Below are positions 16,831-26,049 of a stretch of 43,571 bases of DNA, piece after piece. The stretch is taken from contig VGIC01000015.1 in the NCBI GenBank assembly GCA_016867975.1, positions 1 through 43,571 of the forward strand, given 5' to 3'. The notes beneath the pieces are model-generated. The model was not told the DNA's origin. It made no database searches and worked only from the letters and a program-made list of their open reading frames with translations. The DNA comes from Betaproteobacteria bacterium. Its GTDB lineage: Bacteria > Pseudomonadota > Gammaproteobacteria > Burkholderiales > Methylophilaceae. Position numbers and translations under genes: made by a program. Numbering within the stretch: the first letter of the stretch is position 1; the number at the start of each line of letters is the position of its first letter.

Positions 16831-17131
16831 TCATTATCAATAAACCAATGAAGCTGGAGGATCCCATGCAGATTGATGACCAGTGTCGTGCCACAGGGTA
16901 GTTCAAACCCCGTCTTGCAAGATGATTGTGAGGCGACTGGTCACGTTCCCACTCAAAAACTTCCGCAAAAACTTACTTTTCTGATCCAGAAAGACTGCCT
17001 CGACGGAGATCAATATCAAATATTAACAACTCATGTATGGCAGATGACAGCACGATATTGATCAGCATCGCTGTAGAGATTTTCTTCAGAGAGAATCTGA
17101 TTTGATGTCAAAGAAGACTATTTTCATAGTG
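16831..17131. other. 301-bp tract without a recognised gene
   Basis: It holds a strong Shine-Dalgarno GGAGG (16856-16860) five bases before ATG 16866, but that frame stops after 11 codons (MQIDDQCRATG). A second frame is open from TTG 16873 to 17061 (62 codons, including QDDCEATGHVPT) and resembles no family I know. The tract could be a small regulatory ORF, or a gene broken by frameshift. Confidence 0.4.
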
Positions 17132-18325
17132 TCATATCTGTCCTGAGAATTGCAGGTACCCCGCATGATACCAATCACGAAGCTGTTCTAGTAGCACTTT
17201 GTCCAGCTCGCCTTGACTCAGTGCTTCGGCACTGACAGATCGTTGATCCGCTAGCACTTTCAGCAGCTCAGCAGATGGACTCTCGCAGACAATCCTTTCG
17301 CCATTCAAATAAAAGAGATTGCCTGAGAACAGCATTTGACTTTGTAAATGCAAATGAATGCCCAGCTGTATTAACTTATCTTGAAATGACTTTTTAGAAA
17401 TCTTTTTGTTGGGATTAAATACCACATGCGGCTTTGGTTCAGAAAGATAAGTGCCTAGAAAGGCGGCCACATCCTCTTTTGACCATTTTATTTGATCGAG
17501 CACCGCCTTCACCTTGGCGATCATATCGGCGCTGATTTCAGCCGGATGTTGTTGGTAGCCAAGATCAGCATCTTGATATAGACCTGCTATCGTAAGCTGA
17601 TCCTGATTAAGTTTATCTTGCATGAATCCAAGAAACTCCGTAGCAAGCTCCTGATGCTTCGGTGCGCGGAACCCAATCGAGTAGGTCATGCAATCTACAC
17701 CATGATCAGAGACAGCAATCCCCCAATGCGCAAGATGAGGTGGCAGATAAAGCATGTCACCCGCTTCCAGTACCCACTCTTCTGCAATATCAAAGTTTTT
17801 CAAGATTCTGAGTGGGGCACCTTCAATCAGCGTCAGATCAGTCTGCTCGCTGATGCGCCACAGTCGCTTGCCCTGACCTTGCAATAAGAATACGTCATAA
17901 CTGTCGAAATGGGGACCAACACCACCGCCATCAGGCGCGTAGCTGACCATCAGGTCATCCAGCCTTGCATGAGGAATGAAGTCGAATTGCTGTAACAGCT
18001 CACTGGCTTCTGGCAAAAAATGATTGACGCTTTGCACTAATAGTGTCCAACGGTGGTTTGGATTAGGTTGATCAGGTAAAGCGGCGAAATCTTCATCGTC
18101 AAATGGCCCATGCTGTATATGCCACACTCTGTTGATTTCTTCAATGATGCGCGACTGCACCTCGTCTTCACATGCCAGCCCGGCAAGCTCTTCCGGACTC
18201 AGCAATCCTGTGAAATGAGGGATGGCATTCTTAATCAGGAGCGGCTTCTTATGCCAGTACTCAACTAGAAATTGTTCCGGTGTTAGTCCGCTCAATAATT
18301 GCAATGGTTTGTTTTTAGGAGGCAT
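17132..18325 (-). CDS. roxA: ribosomal protein L16 arginine hydroxylase (JmjC, YcfD/RoxA)
   Basis: Cytoplasmic 2-oxoglutarate/Fe(II) oxygenase that hydroxylates an arginine of ribosomal protein L16 in E. coli. The N-terminus FLVEYWHKKPLLIKNA is the typical cupin-4 opening. The iron ligands are H139 and D141 in VGPHFDSYDVFLLQ and a histidine in LPPHLAHWG (H200 is the likelier). RLWRI follows the first ligands as in YcfD. A winged-helix C-terminal domain spans about 290-397. 397 residues is normal. ATG 18325 starts the family N-terminus. It is divergent from pyrD and apparently alone. Confidence 0.9.
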   Translation of the reverse strand: MPPKNKPLQLLSGLTPEQFLVEYWHKKPLLIKNAIPHFTGLLSPEELAGLACEDEVQSRIIEEINRVWHIQHGPFDDEDFAALPDQPNPNHRWTLLVQSVNHFLPEASELLQQFDFIPHARLDDLMVSYAPDGGGVGPHFDSYDVFLLQGQGKRLWRISEQTDLTLIEGAPLRILKNFDIAEEWVLEAGDMLYLPPHLAHWGIAVSDHGVDCMTYSIGFRAPKHQELATEFLGFMQDKLNQDQLTIAGLYQDADLGYQQHPAEISADMIAKVKAVLDQIKWSKEDVAAFLGTYLSEPKPHVVFNPNKKISKKSFQDKLIQLGIHLHLQSQMLFSGNLFYLNGERIVCESPSAELLKVLADQRSVSAEALSQGELDKVLLEQLRDWYHAGYLQFSGQI

Positions 18326-18435
18326 ACAAAGAAACTTATCAGTATTTTTGAATATTATGCCACCGCGCTGCGATATGACCAGCAGTTATTGAGGCAACAC
18401 AATAGGTAGTGTCAGCGGGTGATGGCTTTTTCTAG

Positions 18436-18441
18436 TAAAAT
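18436..18441 (+). promoter_or_regulatory. -10 box of pyrD directly before the start codon
   Basis: TAAAAT ends six bases before ATG 18448, so transcription would begin on or next to the start codon. No -35 consensus is seen and no Shine-Dalgarno precedes the ATG. Confidence 0.45.
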
Positions 18442-18447
18442 TACATC

Positions 18448-19464
18448 ATGAACATTTACCCGCTTATCAGGCCATTATTGTTTCACTTTGATGCTGAATC
18501 AGTCCACGATCTCACCTTAAAGAGTCTTAAAGCAGCCGAACGCGTAGGCGCATTGAAGTTTCGTGCCTCTCCTCCACCTTGCCAACCACGTCAGGTAATG
18601 GGGCTAAGTTTTTCCAATCCGGTAGGCTTGGCCGCTGGACTAGACAAAAATGCGGCGGTGATTGATGGAATGGCTGCGCTCGGTTTTGGATTTATAGAAG
18701 TCGGCACGGTCACACCACGGCCGCAGTCAGGCAACCCTAAACCACGCTTGTTCAGAATTGAGGCGGCGGAAGGAATCATCAATCGCTTTGGGTTCAACAA
18801 TCTCGGGGTCGATCATCTGGTTGAAAATGTAAAAGCAGCCCAATATGACGGCATACTCGGCATCAATATCGGCAAAAACTTTGACACACCCAATGAGCAT
18901 GCAGTGGATGATTACCTCATCTGCATGCGTAAAGTCTATGCCTATGCCAGCTACATCACCGTCAACATATCTTCTCCCAACACCAAAAACCTGCGCGCAC
19001 TGCAGGAAAAAGAAACCTTATCAAACCTGTTGCAATCTTTGAAGCTGGAACAGTTAAAATTAACTGAGGCGCATGGACGTTATGTCCCTATCGCATTAAA
19101 GATTGCCCCAGACTTGGAATCAGGTCAGGTAATTGAAATCGCAGACCTGCTCATGCTGCATAAAATCGATGGCGTGATTGCGACCAATACGACCCTTTCT
19201 CGTGAGAGGGTGCAGGGAATGCGGCATTCCAATGAGGCTGGCGGGTTATCAGGTGCCCCAGTGAGAGAGAAATCCACACTGGTGATTCAGCAGCTATCCA
19301 AGCAACTACAAGGCGCCTTACCCATCATCGGTGTCGGTGGCATTCTAAACGGTGCTGATGCAGTAGAAAAAGTGGCAGCAGGCGCAAGATTGGTGCAACT
19401 TTATAGCGGCCTCATTTACAAAGGACCACAACTGATCCATGCTGTAAGCAGGGCTCTTGGCTAG
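18448..19464 (+). CDS. pyrD: dihydroorotate dehydrogenase (quinone), class 2
   Basis: Oxidises dihydroorotate to orotate in pyrimidine synthesis and passes electrons to membrane quinone. The class 2 N-terminal amphipathic helix ([20 protein letters not shown]) is present. FMN-binding and catalytic features include [34 protein letters not shown] and [11 protein letters not shown] with catalytic S175, the E. coli position. [11 protein letters not shown] and IGVGGI near the end bind the flavin phosphate. 338 residues. Its stop codon shares a CTAG with the opposing TRIC-type gene. Confidence 0.97.
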   Translation: MNIYPLIRPLLFHFDAESVHDLTLKSLKAAERVGALKFRASPPPCQPRQVMGLSFSNPVGLAAGLDKNAAVIDGMAALGFGFIEVGTVTPRPQSGNPKPRLFRIEAAEGIINRFGFNNLGVDHLVENVKAAQYDGILGINIGKNFDTPNEHAVDDYLICMRKVYAYASYITVNISSPNTKNLRALQEKETLSNLLQSLKLEQLKLTEAHGRYVPIALKIAPDLESGQVIEIADLLMLHKIDGVIATNTTLSRERVQGMRHSNEAGGLSGAPVREKSTLVIQQLSKQLQGALPIIGVGGILNGADAVEKVAAGARLVQLYSGLIYKGPQLIHAVSRALG

Positions 19465-20102
19465 TTGTGCTCAATTTGCCAGCTAGGTAGCCGCCAGGCT
19501 TGATGGATCGCAACAACTCTGAATCCGCACATCAAAGTCGCCGGCAAGAACACACTAAGCGCCTGAGATAACTGTAGCATGTTTAGTATTACAACCATTA
19601 GGCTTCCTATAAAGGCAATTACTGCATACGGCTGGTGATCATAAAATGCCTTAGGAAGCTCATTACAAAAGACATCGCGAAGCACTCCACCAAAAACGGC
19701 TGTCACCACCCCCATCAGCACACAAACGATGACAGGCATGTGCATATCCAATGCGATTTGGGTCCCTAGCGCTGTAAATAACCCTAAACCCAGGGCGTCC
19801 GGAAATTGAATCGCTCTCACTGTGACTGGTATGTGTTGGCGGCGCATAAAAGTCATGGCTAATAGACACAACAAAATTAACAGCCACAACCAGTTAGCAT
19901 GCTCTACCCAGAAAAATGGTCTTCGATCCAATAAGACATCTCGTAGTGTTCCTCCGCCAAAAGCCGCGACACCAGCCACCACAAACACACCAAAAGCATC
20001 CAGCCTTTTCTGTGCACCTGCAATTACACCAGAGAGAGCGAAAGCCATGGTGGCAGAGATTTCTATTGATAATTGAAAAGCACTTCCAGTCGTCGATACC
20101 AT
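19461..20102 (-). CDS. TRIC/UPF0126 family membrane protein
   Basis: An inner-membrane protein of about seven helices made from two repeats of the UPF0126 domain. The repeated motif is [12 protein letters not shown] in the first half and [13 protein letters not shown] in the second. Bacterial members have been shown in some cases to be trimeric cation channels (TRIC); others were proposed as glycine transporters, so the substrate is open. ATG 20102 is preferred over GTG 20108 because AAAGG lies five to six bases upstream. 213 residues. It converges on pyrD and lies 47 bases downstream of the clpA stop on the same strand. Confidence 0.85.
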   Translation of the reverse strand: MVSTTGSAFQLSIEISATMAFALSGVIAGAQKRLDAFGVFVVAGVAAFGGGTLRDVLLDRRPFFWVEHANWLWLLILLCLLAMTFMRRQHIPVTVRAIQFPDALGLGLFTALGTQIALDMHMPVIVCVLMGVVTAVFGGVLRDVFCNELPKAFYDHQPYAVIAFIGSLMVVILNMLQLSQALSVFLPATLMCGFRVVAIHQAWRLPSWQIEHN

Positions 20103-20149
20103 ACACACCTTTAGTTGATTGAGAGCCTCTCAACCCAAAATGGGCTGAA

Positions 20150-22417
20150 TCATTCGATGATGGCGGGCTCTACTTTTTGTACAGGTTCGAAGGTCAGTTT
20201 AATTTCATCTTGATCATTTATGTCTACATGCACTACGCCGCCATCAGCCAGCTTTCCAAACAACAGTTCATCAGCCAATGCTTTACGAATGGTGTCCTGA
20301 ATCAATCTTGCCATCGGACGAGCCCCCATGAGTGGGTCAAAGCCCTTATTCGCCAAGTAAGACTTGAGCTTATCTGAAAATGTGGCATCCACTTTTTTCT
20401 CATGTAGCTGATCCTCAAGCTGGATCAAGAACTTATCGACGACCCTGATCACAATTTCTTGTGAGAGTGCGGCAAAAGAAACAATAGCATCTAACCGATT
20501 GCGGAATTCAGGTGAGAACATACGCTTGATGTCAGCTTGCTCATCACCCGCCTGTTTCGAGGCGGTAAATCCCATACTGGATTTGGATAAACTTTCAGCC
20601 CCGGCATTGGTGGTCATGATGATGGTCGCGTTTCTAAAATCAGCTTTGCGGCCATTGTTATCGGTCAACGTGCCGTGATCCATGACCTGTAGCAGAATGT
20701 TGAATATATCCGGATGCGCTTTCTCAATCTCATCGAGCAGCAATACGCAATACGGGTGCTTTGTGATAGTTTCTGTCATCAGACCACCCTGCTCAAAGCC
20801 CACATAGCCTGGAGGCGCTCCAATCAGGCGAGAGACTGCATGACGCTCCATATACTCACTCATATCGAAACGAATGAGTTCAATGCCCATGATGTACGCC
20901 AACTGCTTTGCAACCTCGGTCTTGCCCACTCCCGTTGGTCCACTGAACAGAAAGCTCCCTATCGGCTTATTACTTTGGCCCAAACCACTACGTGCCATCT
21001 TCACCGCGGAAGACAAGGCCTCAATTGCCCCGTCTTGACCAAACACCACGGCTTTCAAGTCACGCTCTAAGGTTTTAAGTGCACTCCTGTCATCAGCTGA
21101 GATGTTCTTAGGTGGAATGCGTGCCACTTTAGAGATGATGTCCTCAATCTCTTTATGTCCAATGACTTTCTTCTGTTTGGATTTCGGTAAGATGCGTTGC
21201 GCCGCACCAGCCTCATCAATCACATCAATGGCCTTATCAGGCAAATGCCGATCATTAATATATTTAGCTGATAGCTCGGCGGCCGATGTCAATGCACCCG
21301 CAGTATATTTGACACTGTGGTGCGACTCGAAACGTGATTTGAGTCCTTTGAGTATTTCGATTGTCTCGGCTACAGTAGGTTCCACCACATCAACTTTTTG
21401 GAAACGCCGTGACAGGGCGTGGTCTTTCTCAAAAATGCCACGGTACTCCTGATAGGTCGTCGCGCCGATACATTTGAGCGTACCATTCGAAAGCGCGGGT
21501 TTGAGCAAGTTACTGGCATCCAGGGTGCCGCCACTTGCAGAACCGGCACCTATCAAGGTATGAATTTCATCGATAAAAAGAATCGCATCAGTTTTTTCGG
21601 CCAATTGCTTCATCACGGACTTGAGACGCTGCTCAAAATCACCGCGATATTTAGTGCCTGCCAACAAAGCGCCCATATCTAAGGCATATACGACAGCGTT
21701 CAACAATACCTCTGGAATGTCTTTTTCAACGATGCGGTGCGCCAAACCTTCCGCGATTGCAGTTTTACCTACGCCAGCCTCTCCCACTAACAGTGGATTA
21801 TTCTTACGACGACGGCATAAGGTCTGCACGACTCGCTCCAGTTCGGCACCACGTCCTATCAATGGATCGACTTTTCCAGCGGATACCTGCGCATTCAAAT
21901 TAATGGTGTAGCTCTCCAAAGCACCAGCGGGTGTGCCTTCCGTGTCCGCTTCATGGCTGGCCCCTTCTGTTTTTGCAGGCTCGCTGACTTTTGAGACACC
22001 ATGTGAGATATAGTTAACGATATCCAGTCGTGTAACGCCCTGCTGATGTAGAAAGAATACCGCATGAGAATCCTTCTCGCCAAAGATTGCAACCAGTACA
22101 TTAGCCCCAGTGACCTCTTTCTTTCCTGAAGACTGAACGTGCAGCATCGCACGCTGAATAACGCGCTGAAATCCGAGCGTCGGTTGCGTATCAACCTTAT
22201 CTTGCCCCAATACCGTAGGCGTGTGCTCTTCAATATATTGATTTAGCTCGGTGCGCAGGGTTTCTAATTTTGCACCGCATGCGCGTAACACATCTGCGGC
22301 CGTTGGATTATCAATCATGGCGAGTAGCAAGTGCTCAACCGTGATGAGTTCATGGCGCTTTTGTCTTGCGTCCATGAAGGCCATATGCAGGCTAACTTCT
22401 AACTCTTGAGCAATCAT
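20150..22417 (-). CDS. clpA: ATP-dependent Clp protease ATP-binding subunit ClpA
   Basis: AAA+ unfoldase that feeds substrates into ClpP. The double Clp_N domain fills residues 1-145. The first ATPase module has Walker A GEAGVGKT (212-219) and DEIHTLIGAG; the second has GPTGVGKT near 490-498 and the LLDEIEKAHPD box. The tail KSYLANKGFDPLMGARPMARL is the C-terminal D2-small domain. The IGL-type ClpP-binding loop is not obvious to me in the translated sequence. 755 residues is normal. clpS lies 59 bases upstream on the same strand, as in E. coli. Confidence 0.97.
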   Translation of the reverse strand: MIAQELEVSLHMAFMDARQKRHELITVEHLLLAMIDNPTAADVLRACGAKLETLRTELNQYIEEHTPTVLGQDKVDTQPTLGFQRVIQRAMLHVQSSGKKEVTGANVLVAIFGEKDSHAVFFLHQQGVTRLDIVNYISHGVSKVSEPAKTEGASHEADTEGTPAGALESYTINLNAQVSAGKVDPLIGRGAELERVVQTLCRRRKNNPLLVGEAGVGKTAIAEGLAHRIVEKDIPEVLLNAVVYALDMGALLAGTKYRGDFEQRLKSVMKQLAEKTDAILFIDEIHTLIGAGSASGGTLDASNLLKPALSNGTLKCIGATTYQEYRGIFEKDHALSRRFQKVDVVEPTVAETIEILKGLKSRFESHHSVKYTAGALTSAAELSAKYINDRHLPDKAIDVIDEAGAAQRILPKSKQKKVIGHKEIEDIISKVARIPPKNISADDRSALKTLERDLKAVVFGQDGAIEALSSAVKMARSGLGQSNKPIGSFLFSGPTGVGKTEVAKQLAYIMGIELIRFDMSEYMERHAVSRLIGAPPGYVGFEQGGLMTETITKHPYCVLLLDEIEKAHPDIFNILLQVMDHGTLTDNNGRKADFRNATIIMTTNAGAESLSKSSMGFTASKQAGDEQADIKRMFSPEFRNRLDAIVSFAALSQEIVIRVVDKFLIQLEDQLHEKKVDATFSDKLKSYLANKGFDPLMGARPMARLIQDTIRKALADELLFGKLADGGVVHVDINDQDEIKLTFEPVQKVEPAIIE

Positions 22418-22476
22418 TTTGACCCTAACTTTCTTTTTTAACTACTTGATGCTATCTAGGCGGCTAACAACTTGCG

Positions 22477-22794
22477 TTAAGCCACCTCTATAATGCACTG
22501 TAGCGGATGTTGCGCTTTTCTTGCGTAACTTACGACCTGGTGCATCTTTGTTTCTGCGATATCTTGCGGATAAATTCCACACACTCCTGCGCCCTCAGTA
22601 TGAACTTTGAGCATGATCTGTGTCGCTTGCTCACGGTTTTTATTGAAGAGGCGCTCTAACACGTCGACGACAAACTCCATAGGAGTGAAGTCATCGTTTA
22701 ATAGTAGCACCTTATACATGGGAGGCAATTTTGGTTTTGCAATCTCAGGTTTAAGGGCTGTGTCGTTTTCGTGCGGTGAATTGACCATACGCAT
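22477..22794 (-). CDS. clpS: ATP-dependent Clp protease adaptor ClpS
   Basis: Adaptor that delivers N-degron substrates to ClpA. The core [17 protein letters not shown] carries the residues that bind destabilising N-terminal amino acids (the NDD loop and M in TPMEFV), followed by [20 protein letters not shown] with the conserved pocket histidine. The first 25 residues form the flexible extension that inhibits or redirects ClpA. 105 residues. Starts at 22794 or 22788 are both possible. A minus-strand promoter lies just upstream. Confidence 0.96.
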   Translation of the reverse strand: MRMVNSPHENDTALKPEIAKPKLPPMYKVLLLNDDFTPMEFVVDVLERLFNKNREQATQIMLKVHTEGAGVCGIYPQDIAETKMHQVVSYARKAQHPLQCIIEVA

Positions 22795-22811
22795 CCAAAA
22801 ATGTTGGAACT

Positions 22812-22839
22812 ATTTTGAGCCAAACTAGAAAAAATTCAA
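22812..22839 (-). promoter_or_regulatory. promoter of clpS-clpA
   Basis: On the minus strand, TTGAAT (22834-22839) and CAAAAT (22812-22817) are separated by 16 bases, 18 bases upstream of the first clpS start codon. Confidence 0.5.
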
Positions 22840-22898
22840 GCATCATTTGACCGCACGAGGGCATCATAATGCGATCAAGCTCAGGTCATTTGCTGAGA

Positions 22899-24179
22899 TT
22901 ATGGGTATATTTTCACGCTTTTCACGATTCTGTCTTGTGTTTGCATGATTTCCAGTACGTGATTACCTACTTTAAAACTGGTGCTGGATTCAGGAATATC
23001 TTCAAAATATTCCAATATCAGTCCATTGAGTGTGCGCGGTCCATTCACAGGAAAACTCAAATCCAACTTTTTATTCAGATCGCGCAAACTACTGCCTCCA
23101 TCGACCAACCAGCCGCCGTCCTCCGTTCGATGATAGCTTCCTAATTTTGAAGGTGATTGGGTCGTAAAATCCCCGACCACCTCCTCAAGAATGTCTTCCA
23201 GAGTGACCAAGCCTTTGAATTCACCGTACTCATCCACCACGAGCGCAATACGCTGATGATTCTCTTGGAACTGCTGGATTTGAGTAAAAAGTGGTGTGCC
23301 GGAAGGGATAAAATAGGGTTCACTGATGATTTCCCTAAGCACATCCTTAGCTAACTCAGTCATCGCACCATCGGCATGCAACTCCTTGAGCTGACTGATG
23401 ACCTTACGTACATACAGAATACCGATGATCTCCTCCTGCTCACCTTCACGAACTGGCAAACGGGTGTGATGGCTACTGGAGATGCGCTGCAATATTTCTT
23501 CCAATGGCGCATCAAAATTAATGGTCTCGACCATGGTGTGTGCTGTCATCACATCATCTACAGTAATCTTTTCTAACTCGAAAAGATTCAATAAGATAGC
23601 GCGGTGCTTTTGCGGCATATAATGCCCTGCATCGGTCACAATGCTACGCAACTCGTCCATGGTCAGGGATGGCGTTGACTCTCCAAAATTGACACGAACG
23701 CCCAATAACCGCAATAGTCCCCCTACAAATAAGTTCACAAACCAAACGGCTGGGTACAACACTTTAAGTAAGGGGTAGAGGATGTAACTACAAAAAATAC
23801 CAATTTTCTCAGGGTGGGCGGCCGCAATCACCTTGGGAGAGATCTCGCTGAATACCAGAATGGCAAAGGTCACGACCAGTGTGCCCACCATCAGCACCCA
23901 CTCCCCTTCACCAAACAACTCGACGGTGATCACAGTGACTAGGGTGGCTGAGGCTGCATTCGCAAAGTTGTTGCACAATAAGATCACACCCAGCAGCTTG
24001 TCTGTCTTCGCAAGCAATGCACTGGCCAATTTTGCGCCACGATGCCCCTCCTTGACCAAATGTCGCAACCGATAACGGTTCAGTGACATGAGGCTAGTCT
24101 CCGCGATGGAGAAGAAGCCTGAAATAAGTAGTAGCAAGGCTAGAGCGCCTAATTGCCATGAGATGGGGATATTGTCCAA
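22899..24179 (-). CDS. CNNM/CBS/CorC-domain membrane protein (HlyC/CorC family)
   Basis: An inner-membrane protein with a DUF21/CNNM transmembrane domain (about 1-185, with SGFFSIAETSLMSLN and LLCNNFANAASATL), a pair of CBS domains (about 200-330, with VDDVMTAHTMVET and LVVDEYGEFKGLVTLEDILEEVVGD joined in the second) and a CorC_HlyC C-terminal domain (about 345-425, GGWLVDGGSSLRDLN). The family includes proteins linked to magnesium and cobalt efflux or resistance; the exact role here is inference. It resembles E. coli YfjD in length (426). It is separated from clpS by about 100 bases and has its own upstream region. Confidence 0.9.
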   Translation of the reverse strand: MDNIPISWQLGALALLLLISGFFSIAETSLMSLNRYRLRHLVKEGHRGAKLASALLAKTDKLLGVILLCNNFANAASATLVTVITVELFGEGEWVLMVGTLVVTFAILVFSEISPKVIAAAHPEKIGIFCSYILYPLLKVLYPAVWFVNLFVGGLLRLLGVRVNFGESTPSLTMDELRSIVTDAGHYMPQKHRAILLNLFELEKITVDDVMTAHTMVETINFDAPLEEILQRISSSHHTRLPVREGEQEEIIGILYVRKVISQLKELHADGAMTELAKDVLREIISEPYFIPSGTPLFTQIQQFQENHQRIALVVDEYGEFKGLVTLEDILEEVVGDFTTQSPSKLGSYHRTEDGGWLVDGGSSLRDLNKKLDLSFPVNGPRTLNGLILEYFEDIPESSTSFKVGNHVLEIMQTQDRIVKSVKIYP

Positions 24180-24618
24180 TGAGCGAGTCTAAACGATTGA
24201 GATAGCTGAAGTGTATATGCGAGATGGTTGTTTAAGCAAGTATCAAACGCAAGCATGGCTTTCCCATCTTACAATGTTAGCCTGCTGGAAGGGGCTCTAA
24301 CCAAAATTGGGGCATTTCCTGTGGGAGCCATGAGAGTTCGAATCATCCAGCATCGACTGGTCAGGGACTCTTGCACTTTTTAAAGCCTGAATGAAAACAC
24401 TGTCTATGCAAAAGTGGCCTGTGTCCCGTCTTGTTTCGTTACACAGGAGAGTGTCTTTGATAAGCACTATTCTACTGGCACCTAAGGCTGGTGGGGATGT
24501 TGTTGTGAATGTGGAAAATCAATCGCGGGGTTGGTGATTGAATATTGGTTTTTTTGGCGTAGTGCCAATCGACAGGTATAATTAAGAATCAAATTACTTA
24601 ATTTTTAGGAAGGTGGCG
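24180..24618. other. 439-bp intergenic tract with several hairpins
   Basis: No recognised gene. GGGAC (24364-24368) with GTCCC (24423-24427) encloses CACTTTT (24374-24380) with AAAAGTG (24410-24416); an alternative stem CCTGTGT/ACACAGG (24419-24425, 24441-24447) would compete with it. A 42-codon frame from ATG 24255 lacks a Shine-Dalgarno and I do not call it. The 3' end carries the cytochrome promoter. Confidence 0.45.
24554..24582 (+). promoter_or_regulatory. promoter of the cytochrome c gene, with palindrome
   Basis: TTGGCG (24554-24559), 17-base spacer, TATAAT (24577-24582). TTGGC/GCCAA (24554-24558, 24564-24568) forms a palindrome over the -35, a place where a repressor or activator could bind. 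Confidence 0.6.
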
Positions 24619-25098
24619 ATGGCTAAGATGGATAACAAAAAGGTTGCAGGGTGTACGATTTTGACTGCGGTTGTAAGCGTAGCAGGTGTGGCACTGCTCA
24701 TTTTCGTTTGGGGAAAGTTGTTTGGCCTGACTGATGTGATAGAAGTAGCACCGCCTGTTGTTGTGGAATCAGAATCGGATGCCAATATCAAACCAGTGGC
24801 ACAAATTGAGGTGGCTGCGGCAGTCGAGCCAGGTGCGGCAAAAGCTGAAAAGAGTGGTGAAGAAGTGGTGAAGGCAGTTTGTGCGATGTGTCATGCCGCA
24901 GGTTTAATGAATGCGCCAAAAATTGGTGATAAAGGGTCGTGGGGCCCTCGCGTTGCTCAAGGTTATGATATTTTGGTTAAGCACGCCGTTGAAGGTATTC
25001 GTACCATGCCAGCACGCGGTGGCAATTCAGCACTCACGGATGGTGAGGTGGCCGCTGCAGTGAAGCATATGGCGAACGCTTCTGGCGCTTCCTTTTAA
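24619..25098 (+). CDS. membrane-anchored cytochrome c5-type protein
   Basis: A monohaem c-type cytochrome facing the periplasm. One N-terminal helix (residues 10-38) acts as an uncleaved anchor, followed by an Ala/Val/Glu/Pro-rich linker (40-80). The haem site is CAMCH (C88, C91, H92), and M130 in IRTMPARGG should be the sixth iron ligand; the ending LTDGEVAAAVKHMA is typical of the cytochrome c5 group. AGGAAGG (24607-24613) favours ATG 24619 over GTG 24613. 159 residues. It probably shuttles electrons between a quinol-oxidising complex and an oxidase; the partner cannot be read here. A strong terminator follows. Confidence 0.9.
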   Translation: MAKMDNKKVAGCTILTAVVSVAGVALLIFVWGKLFGLTDVIEVAPPVVVESESDANIKPVAQIEVAAAVEPGAAKAEKSGEEVVKAVCAMCHAAGLMNAPKIGDKGSWGPRVAQGYDILVKHAVEGIRTMPARGGNSALTDGEVAAAVKHMANASGASF

Positions 25099-25167
25099 GC
25101 TAAAACCGCATCTCAACGTGTTTAACTGCGGTTTCTGGGCTTAAGGTAGCTCTCGCTTGGGATGGCA

Positions 25168-25196
25168 AGCCACTTGACAACCAAGTGGCTTTTTTA
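25168..25196 (+). terminator. intrinsic terminator between cytochrome c and apaH
   Basis: AGCCACTTG (25168-25176), loop ACAAC, CAAGTGGCT (25182-25190) followed by TTTTT. A weaker stem AACCGCA/TGCGGTT lies at about 25105-25132 just after the cytochrome stop. Confidence 0.92.
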
Positions 25197-25216
25197 TTCG
25201 GAACGGTACCAAGACA

Positions 25217-26047
25217 ATGGCAAGATACGCAATAGGGGACATTCAGGGCTGCTTCCATACTTTTCAAGCTTTGCTTGATCGCATTGGATTCAATGCCCAA
25301 ACGGACCAGCTTTGGCTCGTCGGAGATTTGATTAACCGCGGTAGCGGATCACTCGAGGTATTGCGCTGGTGCTATGAGCATCAGGATAGTCTGCGCGTAG
25401 TGCTTGGTAATCACGACTTGCATGCATTGGTTGTCATGAATGGAATTGTTCCACCGCACAGAAATGACACTTTAAACGCGCTGTTGCAATCCAAAGATCG
25501 CGACGTGTTATTTGATTGGTTGCGTCATCAGCATCTCGCCTATCAGTGTGGTGATTATTTAATGGTGCATGCGGGGTTATTGCCACAGTGGACTGCTGAG
25601 CAGGCAATGCGTTATGCAGGGGAAGTTGAGGCTGCGCTACAGCAAGATGACTATCTGCATTTCTTAAAGCATATGTATGGCAATCTGCCTAATCACTGGA
25701 ATGCATCGCTCACTGGGGTAGACCGTTTGCGTGTTATTACCAACGCAATGACGCGGCTGAGAGTATGTACGCTGCAAGGTGAGATGGAGTTCAAGTTTAA
25801 GGGAGAATTGCCAGATATACCTGAGGGCTATGTGCCTTGGTTTGATGTTCCTTGTCGCGCCAGTCAGGATGTGCAGTTGATTTTTGGGCATTGGTCTGCG
25901 TTAGGGTTACATCAGCGCAAGAATCTTTATGCGCTGGATACAGGGTGTCTTTGGGGGGGGGTGCTAACTGCAATGAATTTGGAGACTAAGCAGATTGCAC
26001 AGGTTGATTTGCATCCGCTGGATAAATCAATGAAGATCAAGAAATAG
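25217..26047 (+). CDS. apaH: diadenosine tetraphosphatase (symmetrical Ap4A hydrolase)
   Basis: Splits Ap4A to two ADP and can remove Np4 caps from RNA. It is a metallophosphatase of the PPP type: GDIQGC (residues 7-12), GDLINRGSGS and LGNHDLH supply the metal ligands, and VHAGLLPQW and FGHW give the remaining histidines. 276 residues, as in E. coli. No obvious Shine-Dalgarno precedes ATG 25217; the nearby terminator upstream means its promoter must be weak, in the short gap, or dependent on read-through. It converges on the acyltransferase gene with a two-base gap. Confidence 0.96.
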   Translation: MARYAIGDIQGCFHTFQALLDRIGFNAQTDQLWLVGDLINRGSGSLEVLRWCYEHQDSLRVVLGNHDLHALVVMNGIVPPHRNDTLNALLQSKDRDVLFDWLRHQHLAYQCGDYLMVHAGLLPQWTAEQAMRYAGEVEAALQQDDYLHFLKHMYGNLPNHWNASLTGVDRLRVITNAMTRLRVCTLQGEMEFKFKGELPDIPEGYVPWFDVPCRASQDVQLIFGHWSALGLHQRKNLYALDTGCLWGGVLTAMNLETKQIAQVDLHPLDKSMKIKK

Positions 26048-26049
26048 AA

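Noticed and set aside
24330-24360. tRNA-like TTCGAATC sequence
   Set aside because: The flanking bases do not pair as a T-stem and no acceptor stem or CCA is present.
24255-24383. 42-codon frame from ATG 24255
   Set aside because: No Shine-Dalgarno, no known relative, within a tract better described by hairpins.
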